A stretch of DNA of 64,000 nt from Dermanyssus gallinae (Eukaryota; Arthropoda; Arachnida; Mesostigmata; Dermanyssidae), in the NCBI GenBank assembly GCA_003439945.1, contig QVRM01002238.1:557001-621000 (forward strand), read 5' to 3'. The translations under genes were made by a program, and so were the position numbers. Shown here piece by piece: positions 33,590 to 45,922 of this stretch. The notes beneath the pieces were generated by a model, which was not told the DNA's origin, searched no databases, and saw only the letters and a program-made list of their open reading frames with translations. How positions within the stretch are numbered: the stretch's first letter is position 1; each line of letters begins with the position of its first letter.

Positions 33590-35400
33590 ACAATGTCTCT
33601 GCGTGAAGTCTGTCGTCACGGGTACTCTAACCCAGGATTAGTTCGACAATGTGCCCCGAACAGATGCTGCGTTTCCTCATCGTACGGCAGTTCTGACGCA
33701 AAAATTCCAAAGGTTAAGGCTTCTACCCACGCGCTGAATCAACTTCAGTGTAAGAGGGCCTGGTCGTCCCATTGTCTCGAGAGCCAACGAATAAAATTGG
33801 TGCAGACAACGAACGCCAGAGTATTTTCTGCATTTGTTAGCCTCTGCTACCCTGAAAGCATGACCTGCCTGGTCCACATCTGCACCGACCATCGAAGGAT
33901 CTAATAAGTCAATTACAATTGCGTCCCAAACGCGTCAGGTTTTTTTCCATCGTCCCTGGATAGACCCGGAGAATCCAGTACACACGGAAAGCCAGCAGAT
34001 CTCAGTGCTCGACTAAAAGTGTCATTCAATGCCGAGTGGCGTGCTCTTCGGCCTGCACTTAAGGCGCATGATAAGCCATGATGGGCCAACGCGTCCACAA
34101 GGTAACCACAACAAATTCGGTGGGGGGCGACTACGTCAACACCAAGCCGCAGTCCTCTACTAGTGCGCGTCGTCTCGTCATCCAAAAGAGTCCCTATTCG
34201 CAGACAGGGTAGGGCATGTAACCAAGCTCCAGCCTTTGACTTCTAATGGCTCTAAGCCTGGCTTTATGAGTCACGGCAGGAGCTCTATCAATGAGGCTTG
34301 CTAATCGCTTTTTCTTGCAAGGGAGCCGTCTTACTGCTCTGCTTAGTCCTTTCCTCGGGAGGGTAGTCGAATAAAGACAACAATCTGTCGGTTTGCTTTT
34401 GTAATTCTTCATTATAAGCTTCCGACCCATCGTTATACAATAATGCTAATGCCCTAACCATGTCCGCAGCCTGAGCCAAAGATGACACGACTGCGGGTCC
34501 TGCCATTATGACCGCGTAAGCCGCTTAGAAGGACCTAAGCGGTCCTTAAGGACCGACTTCAAATGCTTCAGGACCTGAAGCATTACCTAATTTCTTGTCA
34601 CAGTGGTAAGCTAAAGATTTAGTATCTCCTCCAAAGATTTAGTATCTTCTTCTAAGCTAATATAATTAAGCGGTTGTAAACGTTTAGGCGATGAGGATCG
34701 GTTGCAACCTCTAACTAAGTGTGTTAACCTCGTGGCTGAAAAGAAAGATCTAAAAAGAAACTAGCTGCAGTTGACTTCCAATTAGGGTAGCCTTCCTGTG
34801 GCGAAGTCCAGTTTGTCTTTCCCGCTAAATGGCACTTTTGCAATCCCACCCGGCAACAAGGACACACCTAACAGCTCCAGGTCTACCTTGTTAACAACGT
34901 CACAGCCAGGGAGTAGGCCAAGGAGGTTAGTTTAATCTGATGGTTTAATTCCGTTGTGGGTTGTAGCATATGCTTCACATTTGCCCGGGGAAGGGTCAGG
35001 CCGCTAATCACACCAAATATCGTCTTTCAGATTTCGCATTTAAGGCTTTCAAATATCGTCCAGTACTGTCGGGAGGTCTCCACCCTGAACGACGTCATTC
35101 AGACAGAAAGCTAGAGCACCCAGTGGATCGCGCTGCTTAAAACCTGTTTGCGATAGCATAGCGTTTTGGGGCATAACCAGTTGTGATGGCTGACCGTAAA
35201 GCAGATTCGTCTGGTGAAACAATAAGGGTACCAACGGCTTGACGGATCGGAGCAAATGGTCATTTCGAACGCTATTAAGTGCTTTTTGGAAGTCCAGTTT
35301 GACCATCACCGTCGGCATTTCGCGCGATTGCAGGAATGCACAGGCAGTATACTGCTGCCTCTGTAGCGCCAAGGGTGGAGAGCTCTAACTGGTGCTGGTC
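33590..35400 (-). pseudogene. RLE-type retroelement, fourth and longest copy (RT and endonuclease)
   Basis: 35049-35372 on the minus strand shows an RT domain: VKLDFQKALNSVRNDHLLRS (motif A with its Asp) and FKQRDPLGALAFCLNDV (motif B; the usual QGDPLGP is altered). About 34190-34510 gives MAGPAVVSSLAQAADMV and HKARLRAIRSQRLELGY (linker). 33913-34185 gives LLDDETTRTSRGLRLGV, then CCGYLVDALAHHGLSCALSA with the full Cys, then RRARHSALNDTFSRAL and DDGKKPDAF (the PD motif). 33677-33892 gives DQAGHAFRVAEANKCRKY and ALETMGRPGP. Some ten disabling changes are needed to link these. It is the only copy here showing RT plus RLE together. Confidence 0.72.
34540..34584. repeat. two adjacent short palindromes
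   Basis: CGGTCCTTAAGGACCG (34540-34555) is a perfect 16-bp palindrome. AATGCTTCAGG-A-CCTGAAGCATT (34562-34584) has 11-bp arms and a 1-nt spacer. They lie within the fourth RLE retroelement relic. Confidence 0.88.
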
Positions 35401-36224
35401 AAAAGTGATTAGTATACGAGTGTGTGAATCTTGTGATTAGTATACGTTTCGTTTTGTTGCTAAAACGGCTTGTATATGTAAAACATTACTTATTTGATCT
35501 AATTGTTGTTGCTCTATGGGTGATTGATTGACTGCGGAATATCGGGGATCTTACTTATGAACGCTTAGAGCCTTTTCGATACTTAGGGAACACAGGAGTC
35601 GTCTACGTAACTGTGAAACCTATTTCAAGTTAAATGTAGTACAAGGATATCTTACAGTTACACCCCATATTTAATGAGTATATATAAGTTTAGCAAATTT
35701 AACTGGCTAGACATTTCGATGTAATTAGCACTGAGGATTTATCGGCTTACAGTTCACGCAGAGTCATGCACGAGCGCTGTTTATCCTCTAGCGCATTCAT
35801 ATGATTTTTTTGTTGTTCTGTTTTCTTTGAGAGAGGACTGAGTGAAACACTCATTCCCTGTTTCTACTGGCTTTTGGTTCAGTTAGATGCATTTTTCTTG
35901 CAGTTAGATGCACAATGCTTCATGCACATCGTGACGAAGTTTCTTCATAAACTTGCCTGAGCCTATAGCTGCCTCGGTCTTAATCCAGTGTTAAATTCTT
36001 CTATTTTCTTCTTGAGCGCCTTTAGGGCCGTTTTTTATGGCTAAGATTCGCTACCGTTGTTTAGAGTTTTAAGCGAGATGGGGCTGATCAGCTTCGATCT
36101 TCGATAACTTTGATGGGCTTTAAAGTGATTGTTCTTCTCATGCATATATCTTACTCATACAGTGTTTAACTAGGAATGCAAGGCGGCAATGAGATACTGA
36201 GTGTCAAAGCAGCTGATGTTGTTT
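35401..36224. other. no gene seen; short direct repeats
   Basis: GTGATTAGTATACG occurs at about 35404 and 35434; CAGTTAGATGCA occurs at about 35880 and 35900. Otherwise AT-rich unique DNA. Confidence 0.45.
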
Positions 36225-36533
36225 TCACCCTTTTGCTTCTCCAACATTCAGCAGAAACTGATGAAACATCAGAAATATTCCTACCAAGTGGAGCCAGGCA
36301 AGGGGTGAGTTTGCAGAAGGCATTGAGACTCCTGTCTTGATAGCCAAACTGGTAGTTTTCAACGGCTGTAGCGTTTCTCTGCAGCCGCTGAACAATATCC
36401 CGAGTTCTGAAAAAGCACGCCCAGACAAAAAACCCGCAACTATAAATAAAGAGATAGGACTTTGCGAAGGCCGATTATAGCGCTCCTCAGTGGTCGCAGC
36501 CGGCCAGCAGAGGAGTACCGAAATCTTATACAC
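36225..36533 (-). pseudogene. possible Gypsy-like RT fragment
   Basis: In the minus-strand frame the start EERYNRPSQSPISLFIVAGF recalls the entry to Gypsy-class reverse transcriptase (usual I-x-P-S-x-S-P). NSPLAWLHLVGIFLMFHQFL recalls the stretch leading to the first catalytic aspartate, but that aspartate is not seen. No integrase, protease or LTR was recognised nearby. This could be chance. Confidence 0.25.
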
Positions 36534-38069
36534 AGATGCTTATGGACGTAAAGGTCAACCTTGTGGAGGATAACCTTGTAGTACAGTAGGGCAACAGGGC
36601 AGCGTGCGACCAGAGAACGCCGAATGCTCCGTTACGCTTGTAAAACAATACTCGCAACTTTCAAGCTCTTGAATCGGACGTTCCTTTGGTAGAGCTAGGT
36701 GACTACAGCCTGAGCTGTGACCAGTCCAACCAGTCGCATCGTACAAGAGCATTGGTAGACACTCTGATACATACTGATAAAGACTACTGGATAGCTATTT
36801 ATAATTTCACTCCGACTTCAAAGAATGTATGGAACTGTCTATTAAAGATAGCATTTTTGCAACTATTTTGCAGATAATAATCATCTATAGGAGGGAATAC
36901 AAATTAAATGGAATGTACCTGTGGCTCTCAAGACAACTTCCGCATGAGCTAACACCAGTACCTCGAAGAAAGCAGCGGGCGAAGCTCCTCAATCAAAGCC
37001 TCCTGATTGAGCATGTGGCACGCTGTTCCCCGTACATTAGGATCCTCATATCGAGGAGTACTCTGAGATTCTGGTGCATGTTACCCAGTCATCTGTGGCT
37101 CCACGAAGAACATGCAGCAGCCGCCCATTATTCAATGTATTATCGCGCGGTAGGCTCAGATAAACGCTTCTTTGCTTGCCGATTCTTATCCGGTGTGAGC
37201 CACTTGCCGTTCTCCTAAAAAAAACAATGTCGTCACGCGTACATATTACAGCTCTCTATCAACCAACAGCATCAGGAGACGTGGGTACTCCCAGCTGAAG
37301 CGGAGCAGCCGTACAAATGATTACAAAGGCCTCGTTTGAAAACGTGCTTTGTCGAACAAAAAGATAATTTTTTTGAGGAAGTGAGGCTGAGAGATTATGT
37401 GAAAAAGCTAGAATCACTAATGAGAAAGAGCCCAGTTCCGGCAATGAATTAAAGCTTTGCAAGACCTGCACCATGCTACGAACCCTTGAAAAATTCAAAC
37501 TCGACCATAAAGATTCTAAATATTTCTTTAGGTATGCGATCAAAAACATAAGAGGAAAGAAGAGCAGACAAGACGTTTTAATGACACTTTTAAAACGGAT
37601 GACTACTTGTAGGCTATAATACAATATATTTCATTCTGTTTTTGTTTGCAGTAGATAATGCTACGTGCAATATGGTGGGCTGTCCTGAGTCGTTTTTGAA
37701 CTACCCATAAATGATCAAAACTGAAGAAAATATTTTGAAGACATGCAAGCAAATTGCCTCGAAGTGCAGCCTCACCAATTCCTCAACCTCTGTCTTTACT
37801 ATTCTCAATTCAACCTCTGTCTTTACTATACTGTAGATCAAACGAAAATAAAATAGCCTCTTAGTGTTTAGAAAGTTTCAAAATTTGGCACAGTTCATGG
37901 TGACTTCTGTCTCCTGTGTATAAAAACGGTGTTAGGTCAATTGCAGATGACTATAGACAGGTTGTTCAATGATCAATAGCCTGCATACAGTTTGACAAAA
38001 AATGCTAGTTAGTCAACTCGCATTTTTTATAGGCTCATTTTTGTCATCGGAAGGCTCGTTAGATACCTT
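36534..38069. other. no gene confirmed
   Basis: A 129-codon frame (36829-37218) has no recognised domain. TCAACCTCTGTCTTTACTAT is tandemly duplicated at about 37785-37832. Confidence 0.4.
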
Positions 38070-38990
38070 TGACAAAAAGTCAAATCTACAAGAACGCAAT
38101 TAGTTGATATGGCCCAAGATTGGGCCATAAACGTTAATAATCGTAAGACGTTTTACTGCATTTACTCTATTTCGACTGCGTTTGATTTCTCTTAATTATT
38201 TGATAAAGTGAATCACTCAAAGTTGGTTAGGAAATGTAACTGCTTATATGTAGTACTTTGATACATACTTATTTGAGTAATACAAATTACTGTGTCCTCA
38301 TAAATGGCAACTTAAATTGGTATGATACGTGTACCCCAGAGGTTCCGCAGGGCACTTGATTGGACAACAACCAAATAACATCACGTATAATCTATATGTC
38401 GGATTCAATCAATGAGGTATATTTCCATGACGCGTAGCACGCAGTCTGCCGCGCTGAAATAGTTGTTCAATTGAATTACCATTCGAACTCTGGTTGCATT
38501 CCACAGCTCATGGGATGACAAAAAACCGCTTTCTTTCCGATACGGCACCTTGGTGTTGATTTTTTCGCAATGGGCACCTGCAGGGTGCAATGCTTACAAT
38601 ACGCTGGGAAAGTTTATTTTATGCATGCCTCTGCAGCGGGCGAACAGTGGCAAATGCTTCGCTTAAAACCGCTCTTGGCCTTATTGAGCTAAACCTCGCA
38701 CCCATAGCCACGTACGGGACATCGGTAATCTAGTCTCGCAAAATCTCGCCAACTATCAAACAACCATGATAGGGTAAAATCAACATTCCTGAAGCGTGTC
38801 GTGGCTTGCACACCTCGGTAGAAATCGGCTTGTTTAGCTTCTCGCGGACATTCCGCATTTTATAAACGACCTGAAATGCGTTTATAAGCTTCCTACTTAC
38901 AAGGATTTTATTCACAAATGGAGGAACAAGATAGCGTCAATAGAGCCGGAGCTTCTCGAGGCTGGCACAATGACGGTACTTGATCGGTCG
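38070..38990 (+). pseudogene. LINE reverse transcriptase remnant
   Basis: In mixed plus-strand frames the following appear in the correct order: STAFDFS and LFDKVNHSKLV (RT motif A region), ITVSSINGNLN then PEVPQGT (motif B), RHLGVDFFA (the usual KYLGV), LNLAPIATYGTSVI (thumb) and HDRVKSTFLKRVVACTPR (C-terminal extension). Stops interrupt every frame. The order of motifs makes a Jockey/CR1-type LINE likely, but each piece alone is weak. Confidence 0.5.
38108..38129. repeat. short inverted repeat, 10-bp arms
   Basis: TATGGCCCAA-GA-TTGGGCCATA. Confidence 0.8.
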
Positions 38991-39503
38991 CACCGACCCA
39001 CTAATGTCGTCGCCTTGATGTATGGATATCATCACGTCGTATCTTTAGCAAGCGCCTACAACAAACCTAAAGCAATCTGTGTGCTCGTTGTGTTGTCTAC
39101 TGAGCTCAGTTCAATGCAAAAGTTTGTCCGCAAGTTAGCCAAATTGCACTGACTATGCAATTTACACTGATTTATTTACTCATCAAACAAAAATGCTTAA
39201 CTCGATGATGATGATGATGATAGCTTTCTCATGCACACCGCCAATATAGTAAGCCTCCAGGAACCCATTTTTACAACTGAAGCTCTTTTTCATCGCGACC
39301 CTCGCGGACTGCCTGTGTACTCGTTTGGTATATCAGAGCAAGCGTATTGCTTTAGTTTACTGTATTACATAAAATTGATATTTGTTATCTGTTTGTCGTC
39401 TAACTAGTTGTGTTGTTTTGCCATTTAACCAGTATCGTGTCTTTCAAAGTAGTAATGGGCTGCGACCGCATGGTGGCCTTCTATTGAATACAATTAATTG
39501 CAG

Positions 39504-39544
<41 letters not shown>

Positions 39545-41176
39545 GGCGTTTAGAATAACAACCACTTGTATTAATGAATGGTGCAAGTGCTATTATTGGA
39601 TTTTCTTTACAGCCAGAACTTCTTGCGAACAATTTCAAGCTGCCTGTTTCCCTATCCAATATAACAATAGATAACATAATTATATATTCGATCTTTGTTA
39701 GACTCCCTGCAGCAGCATATAAAGAGTTTAATCTGACTATATAATAACATTATGTGGCTCGAAAAAGCTTTTACACCACAAGGCATGATATGTTCCAGTG
39801 CTGCGTACACGGGTTTTCAGCCTTACGAACTACACGACTATAATGTTGTAATACATATAAGATACTGTAAATAAAACGCAAGAAAAAAAAGGCTTTAGGT
39901 TATTGACGATTTCCTTATATTTGCCTTTGAAACTAAATTAGTGTGCCAACGCCGCGGCGTGCTTTTTCAAGAAGACTAATTTAGTTGAGACCGCAGATAT
40001 CACTGTGATTGTGGAGAATATCGCAACATATAAAAATTACATATATATCGTATAGACATATAATATAACCAAAAGGCATATATACATATAATATAAACAA
40101 AAAAATATAACAAAAAACGTTTAAAAACATATATATAATATAACGTCATTCCCTCAAAAGGGCCCAAGTATACCAATGAAATACTGCGATAGGTTTGCGT
40201 GCTGCATCTAAGTCGAGTGGATCCGACGGTATGGCAATGAGAGGCCGTGAGAACTAGAGGTCCTTTTTTGACCTTAAAAACGCCCACCACAAACGGGTCA
40301 CGAGCAGTATGATATGCCGTGGAAGGTCTAGCAGCTTGGTGTTAGATCATTGGTCAGATTTTGTTACGTCCCCGTTAAGGACTTCGTAGACTATTTATAC
40401 GGCACAACTTCTGGATGGGAGACGAGACCAGCTGTGGAACAGCTACGGAGATACTGAAGAACAAATGAGCTCCGAGAGAGCTCGGGAGAGCCAGATTTCC
40501 GCTTGTTGTACTTGCATGACGTGACTTCGAATAATACGGGTTTGCAGGTGCTAAGACAAAGCACATTGAACGGTAAGGGAACCCGTTAGTGAGCCTGGCC
40601 TACTGGTAGCTATGTGCGTGACAGTGTTTAATTTTTTTCTAAACGTCTGCTTGCTTTATTGGCTTCAGAAAGATTCTGTCTGACGTTTGTGGTACACGAG
40701 TGATATCTGACGTTGGCAGTTGCCTATAATGCCTGTATATATTCGAAGATCACGTCCGTCTCAATTAACGGGACCCATCGCACAAATATTAAGCAAGGAC
40801 TCACTTGAGTTCGACAGACAAAGAAAACAAATGAATAAGTTTATGTAAAAACACATAATTACGAGAATTACGAGTATTTCACTAGCGCTTCAATGAGTGT
40901 TAAGTCTGTACTTGGTGCTTTCAATTAGACGTAGGAATCAGTGCCTCAACAGCACTGTATTTAAAACAAGCGACATCACAGCATGCCATCCCTATCACCG
41001 ACTTCATAGTGCTAGTCTTTTTTTAAGCTTAGTAAATTGTTCTAGTGCGTTATATTTGCGTGGCTTTCCTTCTGAATATTAGCGCCATTCGAAAAAGTTC
41101 ATAGCATGACCTGTCTTCAATTTAAAAAAGCTCATGCCAAATACAGCACCGAGAGAGAGTTAAAAATTTTTGACGC
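38991..41176. other. AT-rich unique sequence with one AT microsatellite
   Basis: No gene was seen. An AT tract lies at 39506-39541, and TATA-rich patches at 40026-40145. Confidence 0.4.
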
Positions 41177-41795
41177 ATGCAGTACTGTTACCAAATGGAC
41201 TACCTCATTAAGAAAAGCACCGAAGCTGCACCACACTCTGGACGACCAAAAGCTTCAGACAAGAAACCTGTGCTAGAAGTATACGAACTCTGTATGACTG
41301 ACCGCCGAATAAAGCTGCGCAAAATAGAGAAAAAAATAGGGCGACTCGAAACCGTTGACGAAGCCTGGATCCTCTACTTCACTCCAGAGCGGGAACATGT
41401 CACCAGGGAGTAGGCCGCAGGCGACTAAAGACCTCCCACCAGGATAAGGAGGCACATATCAACCGGAAACGTTTTGGCGACTGTTTTCTGAGAGGCAAAA
41501 GATACTTTGTTATTTGGCTACCTTTCCAAAGAAATCGATAACTGGAGAGTATTACACACTCTTGGGCCAGCTGAAGGAACGCATCATAGCAGTACAGCCC
41601 ACGATACAGAAAATACTTTACCAGGATAATGCGCTCGCCCACACGTCTCCTCTTGCCGTGGTTAAAGTACTAAGTTCAAAATTGTTGAGCATCCCCCGTA
41701 TTCTCTGCGCCTGGCCCCGTGAACTATTTTATGTTCGGAAACCTCAAGAAGTATCTCTCCGGAACAAAGATGTTAGAACAACAATAGATAGATAG
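41177..41795 (+). pseudogene. mariner transposase gene, internally deleted and frameshifted
   Basis: Mariner transposases carry an N-terminal DNA-binding part and a DDD catalytic domain. Here HSGRPKASDKK and DDRRIKL-like MTDRRIKLRKIEKKIG give the DNA-binding linker. A deletion then jumps to ETVDEAWILYFTPE, holding the first catalytic Asp. After frameshifts the frame from 41514 reads PKKSITGEYYTLLGQLKERI and ILYQDNALAHTSPLAVVKVL, holding the second catalytic Asp (QDN). EHPPYSLRLAP appears in a third frame, but the third Asp position is lost (a stop follows). An intact protein is about 345 residues; about 205 codons remain. It is inactive. Confidence 0.82.
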
Positions 41796-42351
41796 GTTTT
41801 ATTATTCTCATGAGTGGCTTAAATTTGTACATATTTCACAGAACAACAATGATAAGATGTGCGCCGTAAACGAGTCTATCGGGTCTAAGCATTCGAAATA
41901 AAGTAAATGCAATTGAGGATTGCTGGACTAGATGTGTAAGGGGGGACAATACTGAACAATAAAAGCTACGTGGTCTTTTCATCTAATCCTTGTATTCCAT
42001 GCTACGGACTTATTTATCCGCCTAGTATATGACGGGGAGTTAAGTACTAGTAAACGTGTGTTTGTGTTGCAAACGAGTATATCATAACCATCTCCCTAAA
42101 CTCAGTTCGCATAATCGCATTATAATACTCGTATCACAGTAGATTAACTTAAACATAATAAATAAAATTAGTGAAATTTACAAACAAGTTTTTTTCTCTA
42201 GTTAAAAGTTGAAGTTTTCTACGGATGCTACGTAGGTAGTGTTCCTAAATAATATGTATATATAGTCGGTTATGGAGCCGTCTTGGGACTCCGACGAGTT
42301 CTAATAGTAGTTAATTCAATTCAAACACGACACAGTGTTTAAAAAGTATAA
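41796..42351. other. no gene seen
   Basis: AT-rich unique sequence after the mariner relic. Confidence 0.4.
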
Positions 42352-42352
42352 A

Positions 42353-42424
<72 letters not shown>
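42352..42424. repeat. AT microsatellite
   Basis: About 35 TA units. Confidence 0.9.
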
Positions 42425-42428
<4 letters not shown>

Positions 42429-43565
42429 TTACCCAAAAGTGGACAAGGCTAGAAAAAGTAATATATTTTAATATCTCTGTCGATGGCGTTGTTTTTTAAA
42501 TTTGTTTATGCCGTCTTGGATACTTGTTCTAGATTGTCATGTTTGTGACTGTTTGACGGGATCACCCATACATTTATATGTTTGACGGCTACTTCTTGAC
42601 TTTTTCGGAACGCTTGAAAACACTGCATAACCAGCTTTTTCTAAAACTTCAAAAATATGGTCAAACGAGACGCTGTGTGAATCTTTGCTCCACCGAAATA
42701 AAACGCGAAAAGCAAATTTGCTCTGGACTTTACTAAGCAATTTTTTTTATATGGGATACGTTGTGCAATTGACTTTTCATACGTACGAGACGGGTGCTGC
42801 ACATGATGTTTTACGTTCCACCCACGTGTAGTGTTGAATGTGGTTTTATACATCTTCAACTTCATAATAATATAGAGACTAGTATTATATTTTCCTCTCA
42901 CCATTATGTTAGGAAAACTTCGAGTCTGTCGAATCTAGCCTGCCAAGTCACTTGCCACATGAAACACTGTTCCAATTCGTAATCGCCAGTGTTTTTCTTA
43001 CCTTTGGCCAAGGTTTGTGTGGCATAGGTGCATAACAACGCAAATTTTGCACGATCGAAAAAAATCTTAACTGAAAAAGCCCACCGACCTTGTCGACGTC
43101 AGAATATTTTTAAAGTTAATTTTAGTACCATGATTATTTAACTTGATCGGTAGGTCGTATGAGATGATGTCTCTAACAAAGTTGGGGTACAGAATGCATA
43201 CAAACCGCCCTTAAATTGACCTTTGGGAGCATCTTTCTAAAGATATCTTCAAGGGTTTACCACAGTAGCCTCAAACGCTTTTTGCTGCGGATCGTAGAGT
43301 AAGGTATGTCATACCCCGAAGGTTTTCTTGAAGAGTATTTGACCGTCCAACTGCAGGTTACATACATTTACCCATCATTTAAAAAAATTAGAGCAGAGAC
43401 ATCGGATAACTGAAAGAGGTTGAGTGACAAGAATCGACATCTGACTGCTGATTTGCAAAACGCGGGCGGTTTGATCCATGCAAAAATCGATTTCAGTGAA
43501 AATTCCACTAAGAATCATCGAAATTCATACGCAGATTCTACAAATAGCAATGTGACGTTTGTCAC
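42425..43565. other. no gene seen
   Basis: Unique AT-rich sequence. Short frames on both strands show no recognised motif. Confidence 0.35.
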
Positions 43566-44060
43566 TTTTTTTTTTTTTTAATAGAGGATTAACTGGGAAA
43601 TGCGGTTGCACACGCGGGCACCGCGGCAGGGCAGCTCCCTGCAGATGCGGACCGGTAGTGTAGGGCTCCAACCCACTAAACCAGTCATGTCCCCGTCCCC
43701 CACTCTGACTGGGAACTGCGTTGCGCATATCATCAAACAGTCAGGGGGGGCGAGTCTTCTACTCCTGGCGGGTGTGTTCCCCGGGAGTCATGACTCACCG
43801 TGATAGACAGAATTGCCCCAGCCCACAAATGGAAATGGGCGATGTCTTACTGCATGTGTTTTTTTTTGCTTCGTCGCAGAATACTTGTTGCTGACCAAAT
43901 ATAAGAGAGGGACGTCTTGGCGGCCCACTGCTGCATCCCGTTCATCCTTCCGATCGACAATCGCGTTCAAAGTGTGCGACAGGGGGTTTCGAAGGGTTAT
44001 CATTGGCTTGCATTATTGTCTCGTACCGTAAGATCCCTGTCATTCTCAGGAGCCCCACCG
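43566..44060 (-). mobile_element. possible retroelement 3' end with poly(A) tail
   Basis: A 14-T run (43566-43579) is the poly(A) tail of a minus-strand insertion. The sequence upstream of the tail is GC-rich, unlike its AT-rich surroundings, and contains GACTGGTTTAGTGGGTTGGAGCCC, which recalls tRNA-like A and B boxes or a LINE 3' UTR. The hexamer GTGACG occurs on both sides (43554 and about 44059), which may be a remnant of a target-site duplication. No coding motif is firm. Confidence 0.4.
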
Positions 44061-44847
44061 TGACGAAAAAATTTTCACTCTAAAGGACTATACATAGATA
44101 CGCTAAACAGCAAGACTGTGAAAGCTGCGGTGGCAGCGCTTTTAGTTTGACACCCTAAATTCTTCATTTGCCTAAGGCTCGATTATTATACAGATACGAG
44201 ATGCATTGTGCATATTGAATGAGTTAAGTAAGGTCGACACTGGCCTTGTTATGACAAGGCTGGCAACGCCATCAATTTTCATAATGAAAAGTGTGCCCCA
44301 AAATACCCCTTGTTGTTGGTCCCAGTCGTGTTTAAAGTCACTAAACTTCAGGTAATTCTAAAGCACTCGAGTGCTATTTCCTATTATATATAAAGCGCAT
44401 TGTGTCTACAAGGGCACAAGGGCACAACGCTTTGAATACACTTCGGCAGAAAACAGACGTGAACAACGTGTTTATAGTGGAATGGTGGCGTTTCATATGC
44501 ACTATGCTTTCCTGCTTGTTTGTCGCTTCTGTGACTGCGAACTACGCAAAATTAAATAACACGCGGTATACTGTCCATCAATCTAGAGGTAGCAATCCCT
44601 TTCCTCTCGAGGCAGAACGGCCAAACATAAAATCATTAATATTGCGCGGCCGTCTTAATTAGCGGCTATACCTGTTTTAGGTAATTCGAATTTAGCTAGG
44701 CGAGACTGACTACACGACGCCAGCACTTCTACCGCGCCGACACCTGCTGCGCAAACAACGTTTAAGAGAGCCAAGCTGCTGTGACTAAAAATACGCACCT
44801 AAGACTCGTCGATTTAAATTCAAACGCAGACTATTTTAGTTTATCTT

Positions 44848-44850
<3 letters not shown>

Positions 44851-44885
<35 letters not shown>
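44851..44885. repeat. AT microsatellite
   Basis: About 17 AT units; a second tract begins 113 bp further on. Confidence 0.9.
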
Positions 44886-44886
<1 letters not shown>

Positions 44887-44993
44887 CCAGGTGGACCAGC
44901 CCCAGCTTGGACCTACAGCCTTGAGTTGTTTATTTTCAGTTCGTTATGTGACTCATTGTGAGGACAAATAAATTTGCCGGCGGGCTATGTCGG

Positions 44994-44997
<4 letters not shown>

Positions 44998-45064
<67 letters not shown>
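44998..45064. repeat. AT microsatellite
   Basis: About 33 TA units. Confidence 0.9.
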
Positions 45065-45066
<2 letters not shown>

Positions 45067-45791
45067 TTACAACTTTTAAACCGCCTTGTTTTACCCAGAC
45101 GTGGTTATAGAGGTGCTCAGTCTATGGCTTTAGAAGGAGCCGACTTTCTTACTGATGGCATTGGTATTATGCTACTGAACTGCCAGACAATGTAAAAAAA
45201 TACAGAAATCATTCGAAATAGATGAACTTCGGCTAAATAGATTGTAGAAATAGAGTTCGTCTCACACGTTTTAACTCACTCGAAATTATTTCTCTAAGCA
45301 TGTGGAGGGAATGACCCGCAAAGGATTTTAATACACTCCACAGACTGGCCTTTAGCCTAAATATATTTTTGGGGTTTTATGCGGCACCCGATCGAACGCT
45401 TCATGTAACCTTGCAGAGTTCCTTGCAGTTTACTTGAATACCTAAGCAGAGTGCGTTGATACTTTTTTTTTGGTAGGCTTTTGGTTTTCGTGGGAAACCT
45501 TTGTCGCTGCCTCTTCTGCAATATTTTTACGAAGGTCAAGTATTGGTGTTTTTCACCGTGTCATGGCATGTTGAGATGAACCCTTCTAGCATCAAAGCTA
45601 GTCTGAAAAAGTGAGGATACAGTGTTATTCTGCAAATGCGTTTTTTTTCTAATTTTTTATAATCTATTGCACGCCTGTTTTTCTTGTTAGCGGACCGAAT
45701 CAAATGCGGATCGAATGCAAATCATCAGGCGAAATCATCACTGAAATGAATCCATCCCCCAAATGCTGTGATAATCGTGGTCCGATCGTAC

Positions 45792-45922
45792 AGCCACTAG
45801 AACCAGAATTATAGCGCCTAGCTTTAACATCCTAGCATCCTTCTCGTTGACGCCAGCAAATGCCATGAGGCCTGCGCAGAACGTAACAACGTATCGTGCC
45901 CAGTCAAACATTTCCGCCTCTT
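45792..45922 (-). CDS. candidate exon encoding two membrane helices, unidentified
   Basis: The minus strand has an acceptor-like ttcaaactctctgctcgtag, then two bases and 43 codons ending at a possible donor GCT|gtacga. The product starts EAEMFDWARYVVTFCAGLMA, continues FAGVNEKDARMLKLGAIILV and ends LVA. Two hydrophobic stretches surround a short charged loop (NEKDAR). Codon use looks more protein-like than the flanks, and the phase is consistent. I do not recognise the family. No partner exons were found, so it may be chance. Confidence 0.25.

Noticed and set aside
36829..37218. 129-codon plus-strand frame as a gene
   Set aside because: No recognised family; lies amid decayed retroelement-like DNA.
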